Below are positions 38,773-46,480 of a DNA stretch of 64,000 nt, piece after piece. Origin of the DNA: Flavobacterium gyeonganense (lineage in GTDB: Bacteria; Bacteroidota; Bacteroidia; Flavobacteriales; Flavobacteriaceae); the NCBI RefSeq assembly GCF_029625295.1, contig NZ_CP121112.1:1736001-1800000 (forward strand), read 5' to 3'. The notes below the pieces were generated by a model that had not been told where the DNA came from, ran no database searches, and saw only the letters and a list, made by a program, of their open reading frames with translations. How positions within the stretch are numbered: position 1 is the stretch's first letter; each line of letters starts with the position of its first letter. Made by a program: the position numbers and the translations under genes.

Positions 38773-39930
38773 TTAGTAACTCATTTCTACAATAGATTTC
38801 ACTTTATCCAGCGTTACCAGCTGCTTTTCGCCTAAGCCTTTCCATCCCCTTTCTTCAAAACGGCCTACAATAAAATCTGCTGTTCTGTCGTAATCATTCG
38901 TGTATTGTGAAAGTTTGGTATCCATTCCCATTGTATGGAAAAACTCTACGGTTTTATTGATCGCTTCTTTGGCAACTTCATCGTCTGAACCAGTTAAGTT
39001 GAAAATTCTCCTTCCGTATTGTGCTAATTTTCCTTTTTTGGTTTCAAACATGACTTTATATAAACTTGGACCAATAATTGCCAGAGTTCTGGCATGATCA
39101 ATTCCGTATAAAGCTGTCAGTTCATGGCCAATCATATGCGTTGCCCAGTCGCTTGGAACACCTTTCTGGATTAATCCGTTTAAAGCCATTGTACAGCTCC
39201 ACATAAAGTTAGAAGCCAAAGTATAATCGGTTGGGTTTTCTACAACGCCTGGACCAACTTCTATTAAAGTCTGCAAAATTCCTTCTGCAATTCGATCCTG
39301 AAGAAAAGCATCGGTTGGATACGTTAAATATTGCTCCATAACGTGAGTATAAGCATCTACAACACCATTTTCAAGTTGTCTTTTAGGTAAAGATGCAATT
39401 ACAGTTGGGTCGCAAATAGAAAATTGTGGAAATAATGCACTTCCGCCTGAAGCTAATTTTTCCTGAGTCGCTTCGATCGTAACCACATATCCTGAATTCA
39501 TTTCGCTTCCTGTTGCAGGAAGAGTCAAAATTGTTCCAAACGGCATTGCATTTTCTTTAATTAAAATTCTCTTTTGAAGAATATCAATCGGATTCCCATC
39601 AAAATTTACAGCTGCCGAAATAAACTTTACACCATCAATAACAGATCCTCCTCCTACTGCGAGAATAAAATTAATTTTTTCAGCTTTAATAACATCAACC
39701 GCTTTCATCAAAGTTTCGAATCTAGGGTTTGGTTCGATTCCGCCAAACTCTACGATTTCAAAACCTTTCAGATTGCTGATTACCTGATCGTAAATTCCGT
39801 TTTTAAAAATACTTCCACCACCGTAAGCCAATAATATTTTAGCGTCTTTTGGAACCAAAGTCGAAAGTTTTTCAATTTGTCCTTTCCCGAAAATTAAATT
39901 TGTCGGATTGTATAATTCAAAGTTTAACAT
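38773..39930 (-). CDS. Iron-containing alcohol dehydrogenase (YqhD-like)
   Basis: Reduces aldehydes with NADPH, a common detoxification role. Motifs: FGKGQIEKLS, AVGGGSVIDGVKFISAA, LPATGSEMN, and metal ligands in NGVVDAYTHVMEQYLT (Asp, His) and HELTALYGIDHARTLAI (two His). 385 aa, YqhD/BdhA size. Only 4 bases from the DJ-1/PfpI gene upstream, so they form one operon, divergent from the LysR regulator. Confidence 0.92.
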   Translation of the reverse strand: MLNFELYNPTNLIFGKGQIEKLSTLVPKDAKILLAYGGGSIFKNGIYDQVISNLKGFEIVEFGGIEPNPRFETLMKAVDVIKAEKINFILAVGGGSVIDGVKFISAAVNFDGNPIDILQKRILIKENAMPFGTILTLPATGSEMNSGYVVTIEATQEKLASGGSALFPQFSICDPTVIASLPKRQLENGVVDAYTHVMEQYLTYPTDAFLQDRIAEGILQTLIEVGPGVVENPTDYTLASNFMWSCTMALNGLIQKGVPSDWATHMIGHELTALYGIDHARTLAIIGPSLYKVMFETKKGKLAQYGRRIFNLTGSDDEVAKEAINKTVEFFHTMGMDTKLSQYTNDYDRTADFIVGRFEERGWKGLGEKQLVTLDKVKSIVEMSY

Positions 39931-39934
39931 CTGC

Positions 39935-40699
39935 TTATTTTTTTAATTTTGACATTAATTTTTCAGCTACCAGTTTTGATGAAGCCGGATTTTGACCTGT
40001 AATCAACAAACCGTCTTCTACTGCATAAGCTGCCCAATCAGCTCCTTTTGAATATTCACCACCATTTGCTTTCAAGGCATCTTCTAATAAAAACGGAACC
40101 ACTTTTGTTAATCCAACTGCTTCTTCTTCAGTATTTGAAAATCCCGTAACTTTTTTGTCTTTTACCAGATAAGAACCATCAATCTTTACATTTTTTAATG
40201 CTGCCGGCGCGTGACAAACAAAACTTACTGGTTTTTTATGATTGTAAAAAGATTCAATCAAAGCGATAGAATTTTGATCAACGGCCAAATCCCACATTGG
40301 TCCGTGACCACCCGGATAAAAAACCGCATCATAATCTTTCTGATCCACTTCTGTAATTTTATGCGTATGTTTTAACTTTTCCTGTAAAGCTAAATCCGCA
40401 TCAAAGCGTTTAGTGTCTTCTGTAGCAGCACTCGGATCATTACTTTTTGGATCAATTGGCGGCTGGCCACCTAAAGGACTTGCAATTTCGACAACATATC
40501 CCTGATCTATAAGGGTATAATATGGCGCAGCAAATTCTTCTGTCCAAAATCCTGTTTTTTCACCTGTATCTCCTAATTTGTCATGGCTCGTAAGCACAAA
40601 TAATACTTTTTTCATCTTTTTTTTATTTAATTTTTGAGCAGTAGTCGAAATACTACTCGCTGTTAAGATTATGATTGCAAATAATGCTATTTTGTTCAT
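39935..40699 (-). CDS. DJ-1/PfpI-family protein (Hsp31/glyoxalase-III-like), exported
   Basis: Start chosen at MNKIALFAIIILTASSISTT (40699), which gives a signal peptide; an upstream ATG adds six residues. The nucleophile elbow is VSFVCHAPAAL with Cys, plus YPGGHGPMWDL and Glu in GFWTEEFAAPYY. 254 aa. Similar proteins hydrate methylglyoxal or act as chaperones. An exported form is unusual for glyoxalase III. The next gene is the YqhD-like aldehyde reductase, so a joint aldehyde-stress role is plausible (inference). Confidence 0.87.
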   Translation of the reverse strand: MNKIALFAIIILTASSISTTAQKLNKKKMKKVLFVLTSHDKLGDTGEKTGFWTEEFAAPYYTLIDQGYVVEIASPLGGQPPIDPKSNDPSAATEDTKRFDADLALQEKLKHTHKITEVDQKDYDAVFYPGGHGPMWDLAVDQNSIALIESFYNHKKPVSFVCHAPAALKNVKIDGSYLVKDKKVTGFSNTEEEAVGLTKVVPFLLEDALKANGGEYSKGADWAAYAVEDGLLITGQNPASSKLVAEKLMSKLKK

Positions 40700-40714
40700 T
40701 TGATTAATTTTAAA

Positions 40715-40722
40715 CAAATTTA
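40715..40722 (-). promoter_or_regulatory. -7 element of the DJ-1/alcohol dehydrogenase operon
   Basis: TAAATTTG on the minus strand, 16 bases before the chosen ATG. It lies in the 85-base divergent region shared with the LysR gene, where an activator could act on both sides. No TTG at -33, as expected for an activated promoter. Confidence 0.45.
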
Positions 40723-40784
40723 CACCTTATATGATATTTGTAAAAATAAAATAAACTATGTTTGTTATAAGTAAATTTATAGCT

Positions 40785-41684
40785 ATGGTCAATTTAGAAT
40801 GGTATAGAACATTTAAGGCGGTCTACAAAAACGGAAACTTTTCTGTTGCCGCAAAAGAGCTTTTTATGAGTCAGCCGGCAGTTAGTCAGCAAATCTCAAT
40901 GTTGGAAGCTCATGTTGGAAATAAATTATTTATTCGAAAGTCTAAAGGCGTAGAACCAACAGAGTATGCTAAGTTACTGAATAACTTGATTATAGATGCA
41001 CTTGACCGTCTTGAAAATGTAGAAACTACTTTTAGGTCAAAAGCTGAAGATGCTACGCGCTTAATTTCTGTGGGCATCTCAAAACATCTTTTCAGCAGTG
41101 TTGGCCATGCTTTAATTGCAAAATTTGATTTAATCGATTTTACTTTTGCCGATGATGACACGCTGTTTTCATTAGTCGATTCTAAAAAACTGGACTTTGC
41201 CATTGTTTCCAAAAAATACGATACGTTTGATACCATTCAGGAAACGGTTGCTAAGATTAAATTAGTATTGGTTGGACCAACAAATTTAGATATTACTGAA
41301 TTTCGTCAGAAACTAAAATCAGATAATTTTGCTGAAGCGGAACAGTGGCTGAACGAACAAAAATGGTATTCACATGATGCCAGAATTCCACATATAAAAT
41401 TGTTCTGGCTTTATGCTTTCCATAAAAAGAGACCGTCAATGGTTCCCAATTATATTATCCCATCAGAATATGAAATGCTGGAAATACTTTCGAAAAATTC
41501 CGGTGTTGCTGTAACGTGGAATTGTAATGCCAGAAAATTTATTCAGCAAAATAAATTACAACTGATATGGAATAGCTTTCATGTTCCTGAAGAATATGTT
41601 TATTTGTTGGCGGCTAAAAACAACAATTTGAAGACGTTTTTTGATATCATTGCCAACGAAGTCAGAATTGCATTATCTACTTAA
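40785..41684 (+). CDS. LysR-family transcriptional regulator
   Basis: Start chosen at MVNLEWYRTFKAVYKNGNFS (40785). The N-terminal HTH has AAKELFMSQPAVSQQISMLE, followed by GNKLFIRKSKGVEPTEYAKL, the LysR consensus. The C-terminal domain is a substrate-binding fold, 299 aa total. Divergent from the DJ-1/alcohol dehydrogenase pair, so it probably controls them. The effector is unknown. Confidence 0.9.
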   Translation: MVNLEWYRTFKAVYKNGNFSVAAKELFMSQPAVSQQISMLEAHVGNKLFIRKSKGVEPTEYAKLLNNLIIDALDRLENVETTFRSKAEDATRLISVGISKHLFSSVGHALIAKFDLIDFTFADDDTLFSLVDSKKLDFAIVSKKYDTFDTIQETVAKIKLVLVGPTNLDITEFRQKLKSDNFAEAEQWLNEQKWYSHDARIPHIKLFWLYAFHKKRPSMVPNYIIPSEYEMLEILSKNSGVAVTWNCNARKFIQQNKLQLIWNSFHVPEEYVYLLAAKNNNLKTFFDIIANEVRIALST

Positions 41685-41805
41685 AAATCATTACTCCAAA
41701 AAAAATCATCAAAAATGATGAGCATGGATATTTTATTGCACATTAAATTTGTTCTATAGCAAAATCAGGTTTATCCCAATCTTTTTTTGTGGGTTAAAAT
41801 TTAAA

Positions 41806-41857
41806 TTGCTCAGCGTAAGAAATATAAAACTTTATATTTGTGTAAATCTTACGCATT
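41806..41857 (+). promoter_or_regulatory. Promoter and operator of the NrtR-like gene
   Basis: TTG (41806-41808), 24 nt, TATATTTG (41833-41840; TAnnTTTG). It overlaps the palindrome TTTGTGTAA-ATC-TTACGCATT (41837-41857), which covers the predicted start of transcription. A further GCGTAAG half-site at 41813-41819 lies between the promoter elements. The same palindrome occurs at 42548 and 42600. Confidence 0.72.
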
Positions 41858-41863
41858 TAGAAT

Positions 41864-42556
41864 ATGACTAACATTCAAAATATCAGAGTAGCTGTTGATG
41901 CAATTGTATTTGGCTACCAGCACAATCAATTGTATGTCCTTTTAATACAACAGAAATTTGGTACACAGGAATCGTATTGGGCGTTGCCGGGCGGTTTGGT
42001 CAAAAATGACGAATCGTTGCAGGATGCAGTAAAAAGAGAATTAAAAGAAGAAACCAATGTTACCGTTACTTATTTTGAACAGCTCTTTACTTTTGGTGAT
42101 GATGTAAATCGAGATCCGAGAAATCGTGTGATTTCTGTGGCCTATTTTGCCCTGGTTGACCCTTCCAAATTAACCATCAAAGCCGATTCTGATGCCGAAC
42201 ATGCACAGTGGTTCAAAATTAATGAGGTTCCAACCTTAGCATTTGATCATAACAATATTCTAAAAAAGGCTATTGAACGCCTAAAAGCGAAGCTTACTTA
42301 TGAGCCGGTTGGCTTTGACTTACTGCCTAAAGAATTCCTTTTTTCTGAACTTGAAAACTTATACTGTACCATTTTAGAGAAAGAAATTGACAGACGAAAT
42401 TTCAGAAAAAAGATATTAAGTTTTGAAATCATTGAAGAAACAGAACAATTTGGATCCTCAAAAAGCGGGCGTCCGGCAAAACTTTTTAAGTTTAACAAAT
42501 TGAAATATAGTGAATTAACTAAAAAAGGCTTTCACTTTGAAATAAAGTTTGCGTAA
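41864..42556 (+). CDS. NUDIX-HTH transcriptional regulator (NrtR/AraR-like)
   Basis: N-terminal NUDIX domain (about 1-140) with an almost complete box GGLVKNDESLQDAVKRELKEETNV; the last Gly of the consensus is Asn. The C-terminal winged helix (about 150-230) ends FGSSKSGRPAKLFKFNKLKY. This layout defines NrtR, the ADP-ribose-sensing repressor of NAD genes, and the AraR-type sugar regulators of Bacteroidota. The neighbours (NAMPT, Prs, NADAR) favour NrtR. Palindromes at its own promoter and before the next gene support autoregulation. Whether it still hydrolyses a substrate is unknown. 230 aa. Confidence 0.85.
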   Translation: MTNIQNIRVAVDAIVFGYQHNQLYVLLIQQKFGTQESYWALPGGLVKNDESLQDAVKRELKEETNVTVTYFEQLFTFGDDVNRDPRNRVISVAYFALVDPSKLTIKADSDAEHAQWFKINEVPTLAFDHNNILKKAIERLKAKLTYEPVGFDLLPKEFLFSELENLYCTILEKEIDRRNFRKKILSFEIIEETEQFGSSKSGRPAKLFKFNKLKYSELTKKGFHFEIKFA

Positions 42557-42568
42557 TTTTTACACAAA
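42548..42568. promoter_or_regulatory. Operator palindrome at the end of the NrtR-like gene
   Basis: TTTGCGTAA-TTT-TTACACAAA, a 21-base palindrome with one mismatched pair, includes the stop codon of the regulator and lies 32 bases before the second copy at 42600. Confidence 0.65.
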
Positions 42569-42573
42569 ATAAA

Positions 42574-42620
42574 TTGTCAATCAAAAATATAATTCTATAT
42601 TTGCGTATAATTAACGCAAA
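42574..42620 (+). promoter_or_regulatory. Promoter and operator of the Prs-led NAD/ADP-ribose operon
   Basis: TTG (42574-42576), 19 nt, TATATTTG (42596-42603): a consensus promoter. The palindrome TTTGCGT-ATAATTA-ACGCAAA (42600-42620) begins inside the -7 element, exactly as at 41837. Bound regulator would block initiation. ATG of the Prs homologue follows at 42630. Confidence 0.75.
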
Positions 42621-42629
42621 CTAAAAACT

Positions 42630-43463
42630 ATGATACTAAATCTCGACCCAAAATTCGCTCCTATCCTTAACCAGGAAGAAATCCAGTTTCAAAGTTTTAC
42701 CTTTTCTGGAGGAGAACCACATATTAAAATCAATCCTGATTTTGATACAACACAAAAAGTAACCATAACTCACCGGTTAAATTCATTCAACGATTTAGGT
42801 TTGTTGTGTATTACTGTTGATGCTTTACGCAGAATGGACGTTAAAATCATTGATCTTTTTATTCCGTATTTCCCGGCAGCAAGACAAGATCGTGTAATGA
42901 TTAAAGGAGAATCTTTATCTGTAAAAGTGTATGCAGATATTATCAATACACTTCAATTAAATAAAGTTTATGTTTTTGATGCACACTCTGAAGTTACTCC
43001 CGCATTGGTAAACAACTGCGAAGTGGTTCCGAATCATACTTTTATCCAACAAGTTTTAAAGGTAATTGGCGAAAACGTAAAATTGATTTCTCCCGATGGT
43101 GGTGCTTTGAAGAAAATCTATAAAGTTTCTGAATTCTTAGGCGGAATTGATGTAGTAGAATGCAGCAAAAGCCGTGACGTAAAAACCGGAAAATTATCTG
43201 GTTTCAAAGTGTATGAAGACGATTTAAACGGAATAGATTGTTTGATTGTAGACGATATCTGCGACGGAGGAGGAACTTTCGTAGGATTAGCCGAAGAACT
43301 AAAAAAGAAAAATGCAGGTAAATTATACCTAGCCGTAAGCCACGGAATTTTCAATAAAGGATTTGAAGTTTTAGATTGTTTTGACAAAATATTTACAACG
43401 AATTCTGTAAAAGATTTTGAAGGTGAAAGTGTTCAGGTAATTGGGCTTGAAACGTTAATTTAA
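42630..43463 (+). CDS. Ribose-phosphate pyrophosphokinase homologue
   Basis: Prs family: transfers pyrophosphate from ATP to C1 of ribose 5-phosphate (PRPP). Motifs: FPAARQDRVMIKGESLSVK, VYVFDAHSEVTPAL (His of the catalytic pair) and the PRPP loop LIVDDICDGGGT. It is 277 aa against about 310 for housekeeping Prs, with a short, divergent N-terminus and altered loops. So it may be a second Prs feeding the NAMPT encoded nine kilobases... within the same operon, or act on ADP-ribose as described for the Adps enzyme of NARP1 (hypothesis). First gene of the operon. Confidence 0.85.
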   Translation: MILNLDPKFAPILNQEEIQFQSFTFSGGEPHIKINPDFDTTQKVTITHRLNSFNDLGLLCITVDALRRMDVKIIDLFIPYFPAARQDRVMIKGESLSVKVYADIINTLQLNKVYVFDAHSEVTPALVNNCEVVPNHTFIQQVLKVIGENVKLISPDGGALKKIYKVSEFLGGIDVVECSKSRDVKTGKLSGFKVYEDDLNGIDCLIVDDICDGGGTFVGLAEELKKKNAGKLYLAVSHGIFNKGFEVLDCFDKIFTTNSVKDFEGESVQVIGLETLI

Positions 43464-43467
43464 AAAA

Positions 43468-43610
43468 GTTTCAAGTTTCAGGTTTCAAGTTATCTGCTTA
43501 AGGTGAAACCTAAAATAAAATTCTATTAACCGTTTCATGTTTAGCATTTCAGTTTCAAGTTTATTGGAACCTGAATCCTGAAACAAAGAAAACCTGAAAC
43601 AAAACCACAA
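43468..43610. repeat. TTTCAAGTTTCAGG-type repeat
   Basis: The gap after the Prs homologue is made of GTTTCAAGTTTCAGGTTTCA, CAGTTTCAAGTTTATTGG, then the inverse forms CCTGAATCCTGAAAC and CCTGAAACAAAA. Second copy of the family at 28976-29040. It may form a hairpin between the first and second genes of the operon. Confidence 0.6.
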
Positions 43611-43615
43611 AAATT

Positions 43616-43951
43616 ATGAGCGACGATTTAAAACCAAGATTTATTGAATCTTTAAAAAGAAACAATGATCAGATTAGAGAAGACAGAGCCAAAACAATTG
43701 GTGAGGATTCTGAATTAATTTACAGAAGAAGAGTCGAAGATATTGAATTAAAAATCAAAAGGCTCGAAAGAGAACAAGAAGGATTAATTGATATTAGTCC
43801 GCTGGATAAAAACAGTCTGACTTTTGCCGATTTTCAACCGGAAGCTTTTGTACAAAAAGACATGGAATTATCATTAACAATCAGAAATCTAAATATTCAG
43901 TTTGAAGTTACAAAAAAACGATTCGAATATTTATTTGGTAAAACATTTTAG
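43616..43951 (+). CDS. Small coiled-coil protein of unknown function
   Basis: 111 aa, acidic/basic mixed helical protein with a coiled-coil stretch (ELIYRRRVEDIELKIKRLER, about 38-57). No signal peptide, no Cys or known motif. I do not recognise a family. Its stop is 2 bases before the vWA gene start, so the pair is translated together and probably functions as a unit. Confidence 0.65.
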   Translation: MSDDLKPRFIESLKRNNDQIREDRAKTIGEDSELIYRRRVEDIELKIKRLEREQEGLIDISPLDKNSLTFADFQPEAFVQKDMELSLTIRNLNIQFEVTKKRFEYLFGKTF

Positions 43952-43953
43952 TT

Positions 43954-44814
43954 ATGGGAGGTACAAGATATGATTTAGGAGCTCGTTTAAGCAGAGCAGA
44001 AGCAGCAGGTTATGGAAAAAAATCTGCAAGTGAAATTTTCACACAGAATTCTTTACGAATGGCACATGAATCTATGAATCCGAATGGCATAACTTTTCGG
44101 GAAGCCAGAGATTCTGAAGTGCATCCCAATTCAGTTCCGATTATTTTAGGACTGGATGTTACGGGAAGCATGGGACATATTCCACACGAATTGATTAAAG
44201 AAGGATTGCCAAAATTGATGGGTGGAATTATTCAGGGTGGCGTTCCGGATCCCGCACTTTTATTTTTAGGAATTGGCGATCACGAATGTGACAGATATCC
44301 ACTTCAGGTCGGTCAGTTTGAATCTGGAGACGAAGAGCTGGATATGTGGTTAACCAGAACGTATATTGAATCAGGCGGTGGTGGAAACGCCGGAGAAAGT
44401 TATCTTTTGGCATGGTATTTTGCCGCTTTTCATACCAAAACCGACGCTTTCGAAAAAAGAGGACAAAAAGGATTGTTGTTTACTGTTGGTGATGAACCAA
44501 ATTTAGGCACACTTCCAGCATCAGCCATAAAGGAAATTATGGGTCAGGGACAACAAACTTATACTGCTCTTGAATTATTAAAAGAAGCGCAAAAACGATA
44601 CGAAGTATATCATATTAGTGTTTTACATTCTGATCAGGCAATAACAGCAAATGTAGCGTGGAAAGAATTATTGGGACAAAACTGTTTGTCTATCGAAGAT
44701 CACAGGGAAATTCCAAATATCATTACCAAGATCATTTGCGATAAACATAAAAATTCTGGTTTAGGTTTAGGAACAATTCCGCTTGACGGATTAGATAATA
44801 TTGAAATGCTCTAG
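43954..44814 (+). CDS. von Willebrand A-like protein, cytoplasmic
   Basis: 286 aa with a MIDAS-type motif LGLDVTGSMGHIPHEL (about 68-83) and FTVGDEPNLGTLPA as a possible second metal loop. An unusual Gly-rich loop ESGGGGNAGESYLLAWYF follows HECDRYPLQVGQF. No signal peptide or TM. It is unlike the BatA/BatB proteins. Role unknown; a vWA partner of the small coiled-coil protein before it is likely from their 2-base spacing. Only 3 bases before the PurA-like gene. Confidence 0.7.
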   Translation: MGGTRYDLGARLSRAEAAGYGKKSASEIFTQNSLRMAHESMNPNGITFREARDSEVHPNSVPIILGLDVTGSMGHIPHELIKEGLPKLMGGIIQGGVPDPALLFLGIGDHECDRYPLQVGQFESGDEELDMWLTRTYIESGGGGNAGESYLLAWYFAAFHTKTDAFEKRGQKGLLFTVGDEPNLGTLPASAIKEIMGQGQQTYTALELLKEAQKRYEVYHISVLHSDQAITANVAWKELLGQNCLSIEDHREIPNIITKIICDKHKNSGLGLGTIPLDGLDNIEML

Positions 44815-44817
44815 AAC

Positions 44818-45900
44818 ATGAAAACAGCAAAAATAGTTATAGGTTTAGGATTTGGTGATGAAGGAAAAGGCATAACAACAGATTTTCTGGCGAGACAAAA
44901 TCCTGAATCTATAGTTATACGGTTTTCAGGAGGACAGCAAGCGGCGCATACCGTAATGATTAATGGTAAAAAACACATTCATTCGAGTTTTGCGAGCGGT
45001 GCACTTAGGGGATTACCTTCTTATTACAGCGAGCATTGCACGATTCATCCACTCTTTTTATATAATGAAAGAGAAGAATTAAAAGAAAAAGACGCTAATC
45101 TGGATTTGTACATTCATCCTTTAGCAAAAGTCACCACTCCTTTTGATGTATGGCACAACAGAGGAAATGTGCGAAACATCGAAAACGGAACCTGCGGAAA
45201 AGGCATTGGTTCCACCATGAAAAGAAACGAAGGTCCGTATAAATTGTTTGCCATCGATTTGATTGCGCCCCGCGAAATGCTTTTAGAAAAATTAAACCAA
45301 ATCGCCTATTATTATGGTTTTTTAAACGAAAGTGAAATTGACGAAGAAGTCATTCAATATCTGGAAGCAATCGATAAATTGAAATGGAATATTGTCGATT
45401 ATACGTTCCTTTCAAAATACGAAAATCTCATTTTTGAAGGCAGTCAGGGAATTCTGCTAGACATGGATCACGGTGTTTTCCCAAATGTAACCTATGCCAA
45501 TACAACTTCAAAAAATGCCATTGAAATTTGTAATAAACTAAAGATTGAAGATGTAGCAGTGTATTATGTAACCCGAAGTTATGCAACCCGCCACGGACAC
45601 GGCTGGATGGCAAATGAAGGAGAAATAAAATTAAGAAACAACGAAGAAGAAACTTGTGTTTTTAACGAATACCAAAAACACTTACGATTTGGAAGTCTGA
45701 ATTATGAACTTTTAAATTATGCTCTAAAACTCGATGCAGCTTACAGCCCAATGGCAAAACGAAATTTGGTTGTAACCTGTATGGATCAGCTGGAGCAGGA
45801 TTATGAGTTTGAAAGCCTCACAACGGAATTCAATGAAATCTACGGATCATTTTCACCTGATTCGAAAGATTTTAAAAACATTACTTCTTTGTTTCAATAA
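44818..45900 (+). CDS. Adenylosuccinate synthetase homologue, short divergent form
   Basis: PurA family: GTP-dependent joining of aspartate to IMP. Here GLGFGDEGKGITTD keeps the catalytic Asp, FSGGQQAAHTVM keeps the catalytic His, NGTCGKGIGSTMKR is the substrate loop and TRSYATRHGHGW matches the family's TTRVGxGP region. At 360 aa it is about 70 residues shorter than PurA; the usual NNAGHT is QQAAHT and the C-terminus is shortened. So it is probably not the housekeeping enzyme. Substrate unknown; a modified purine nucleotide is possible (PurZ-like phage enzymes show such drift, but lack the catalytic Asp). Confidence 0.75.
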   Translation: MKTAKIVIGLGFGDEGKGITTDFLARQNPESIVIRFSGGQQAAHTVMINGKKHIHSSFASGALRGLPSYYSEHCTIHPLFLYNEREELKEKDANLDLYIHPLAKVTTPFDVWHNRGNVRNIENGTCGKGIGSTMKRNEGPYKLFAIDLIAPREMLLEKLNQIAYYYGFLNESEIDEEVIQYLEAIDKLKWNIVDYTFLSKYENLIFEGSQGILLDMDHGVFPNVTYANTTSKNAIEICNKLKIEDVAVYYVTRSYATRHGHGWMANEGEIKLRNNEEETCVFNEYQKHLRFGSLNYELLNYALKLDAAYSPMAKRNLVVTCMDQLEQDYEFESLTTEFNEIYGSFSPDSKDFKNITSLFQ

Positions 45901-45910
45901 AAAGAGAAAA

Positions 45911-46438
45911 ATGAAATACACTATAAATACTATAGCTCCGGAAAGTAAGTTTTTATTTTTCTGGGGACATCAGCCAAACAAAGACGGAAAAATCACAAAA
46001 ACCTGTTTCAGTCAATGGTGGTTAAGTTCTTTTAAAGTAGATAAAATAACTTATAAGACTGCCGAACACTGGATGATGGCCAAGAAAGCAGAATTATTTC
46101 AGGATCAGAAAATTTTAGAAAAAATTCTTGAAGCTGATTCTCCAGCTGAAGCTAAAAAATTGGGTAGAGAAGTCAAAAATTATGTTGATACGGTTTGGTT
46201 AGAAAACCGATATGAAATTGTAAAAGAAGGGAACTATCATAAATTCAGTCAAAATGCTGATTTGAAAACCTTTTTATTAAATACAAAAGAAAGAGTTTTA
46301 GTAGAAGCAAGTCCGGTTGACCAAATTTGGGGAATCGGAATGGCAGGAAACCATAAAGATGCTTTAAATCCTGAAAAGTGGAAAGGCTTGAATCTTTTAG
46401 GTTTTGCTTTAATGGAGGTTAGAGATGAATTGAAATAA
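45911..46438 (+). CDS. NADAR-family protein
   Basis: 175 aa. Family hallmarks: FLFFWGHQPNKDGKITKTCF, SQWWLSSF, YKTAEHWMMAKKAELF and IWGIGMAGNHKDALNPEKW. NADAR enzymes remove ADP-ribose from guanine bases or cleave N-glycosidic bonds in riboflavin intermediates (YbiA/RibX). In this NAD-linked operon the ADP-ribose role is more likely. Start chosen at MKYTINTIAPESKFLFF (45911), 10 bases after the PurA-like stop; upstream in-frame codons overlap that gene. Confidence 0.88.
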   Translation: MKYTINTIAPESKFLFFWGHQPNKDGKITKTCFSQWWLSSFKVDKITYKTAEHWMMAKKAELFQDQKILEKILEADSPAEAKKLGREVKNYVDTVWLENRYEIVKEGNYHKFSQNADLKTFLLNTKERVLVEASPVDQIWGIGMAGNHKDALNPEKWKGLNLLGFALMEVRDELK

Positions 46439-46480
46439 TTATAAATAATAAAAATGTTCTATTGGAACATATCATTGGTA

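Noticed and set aside
43954..44814. The cytoplasmic vWA protein as a third Bat protein
   Set aside because: No membrane segment, a different MIDAS context, and a different operon.
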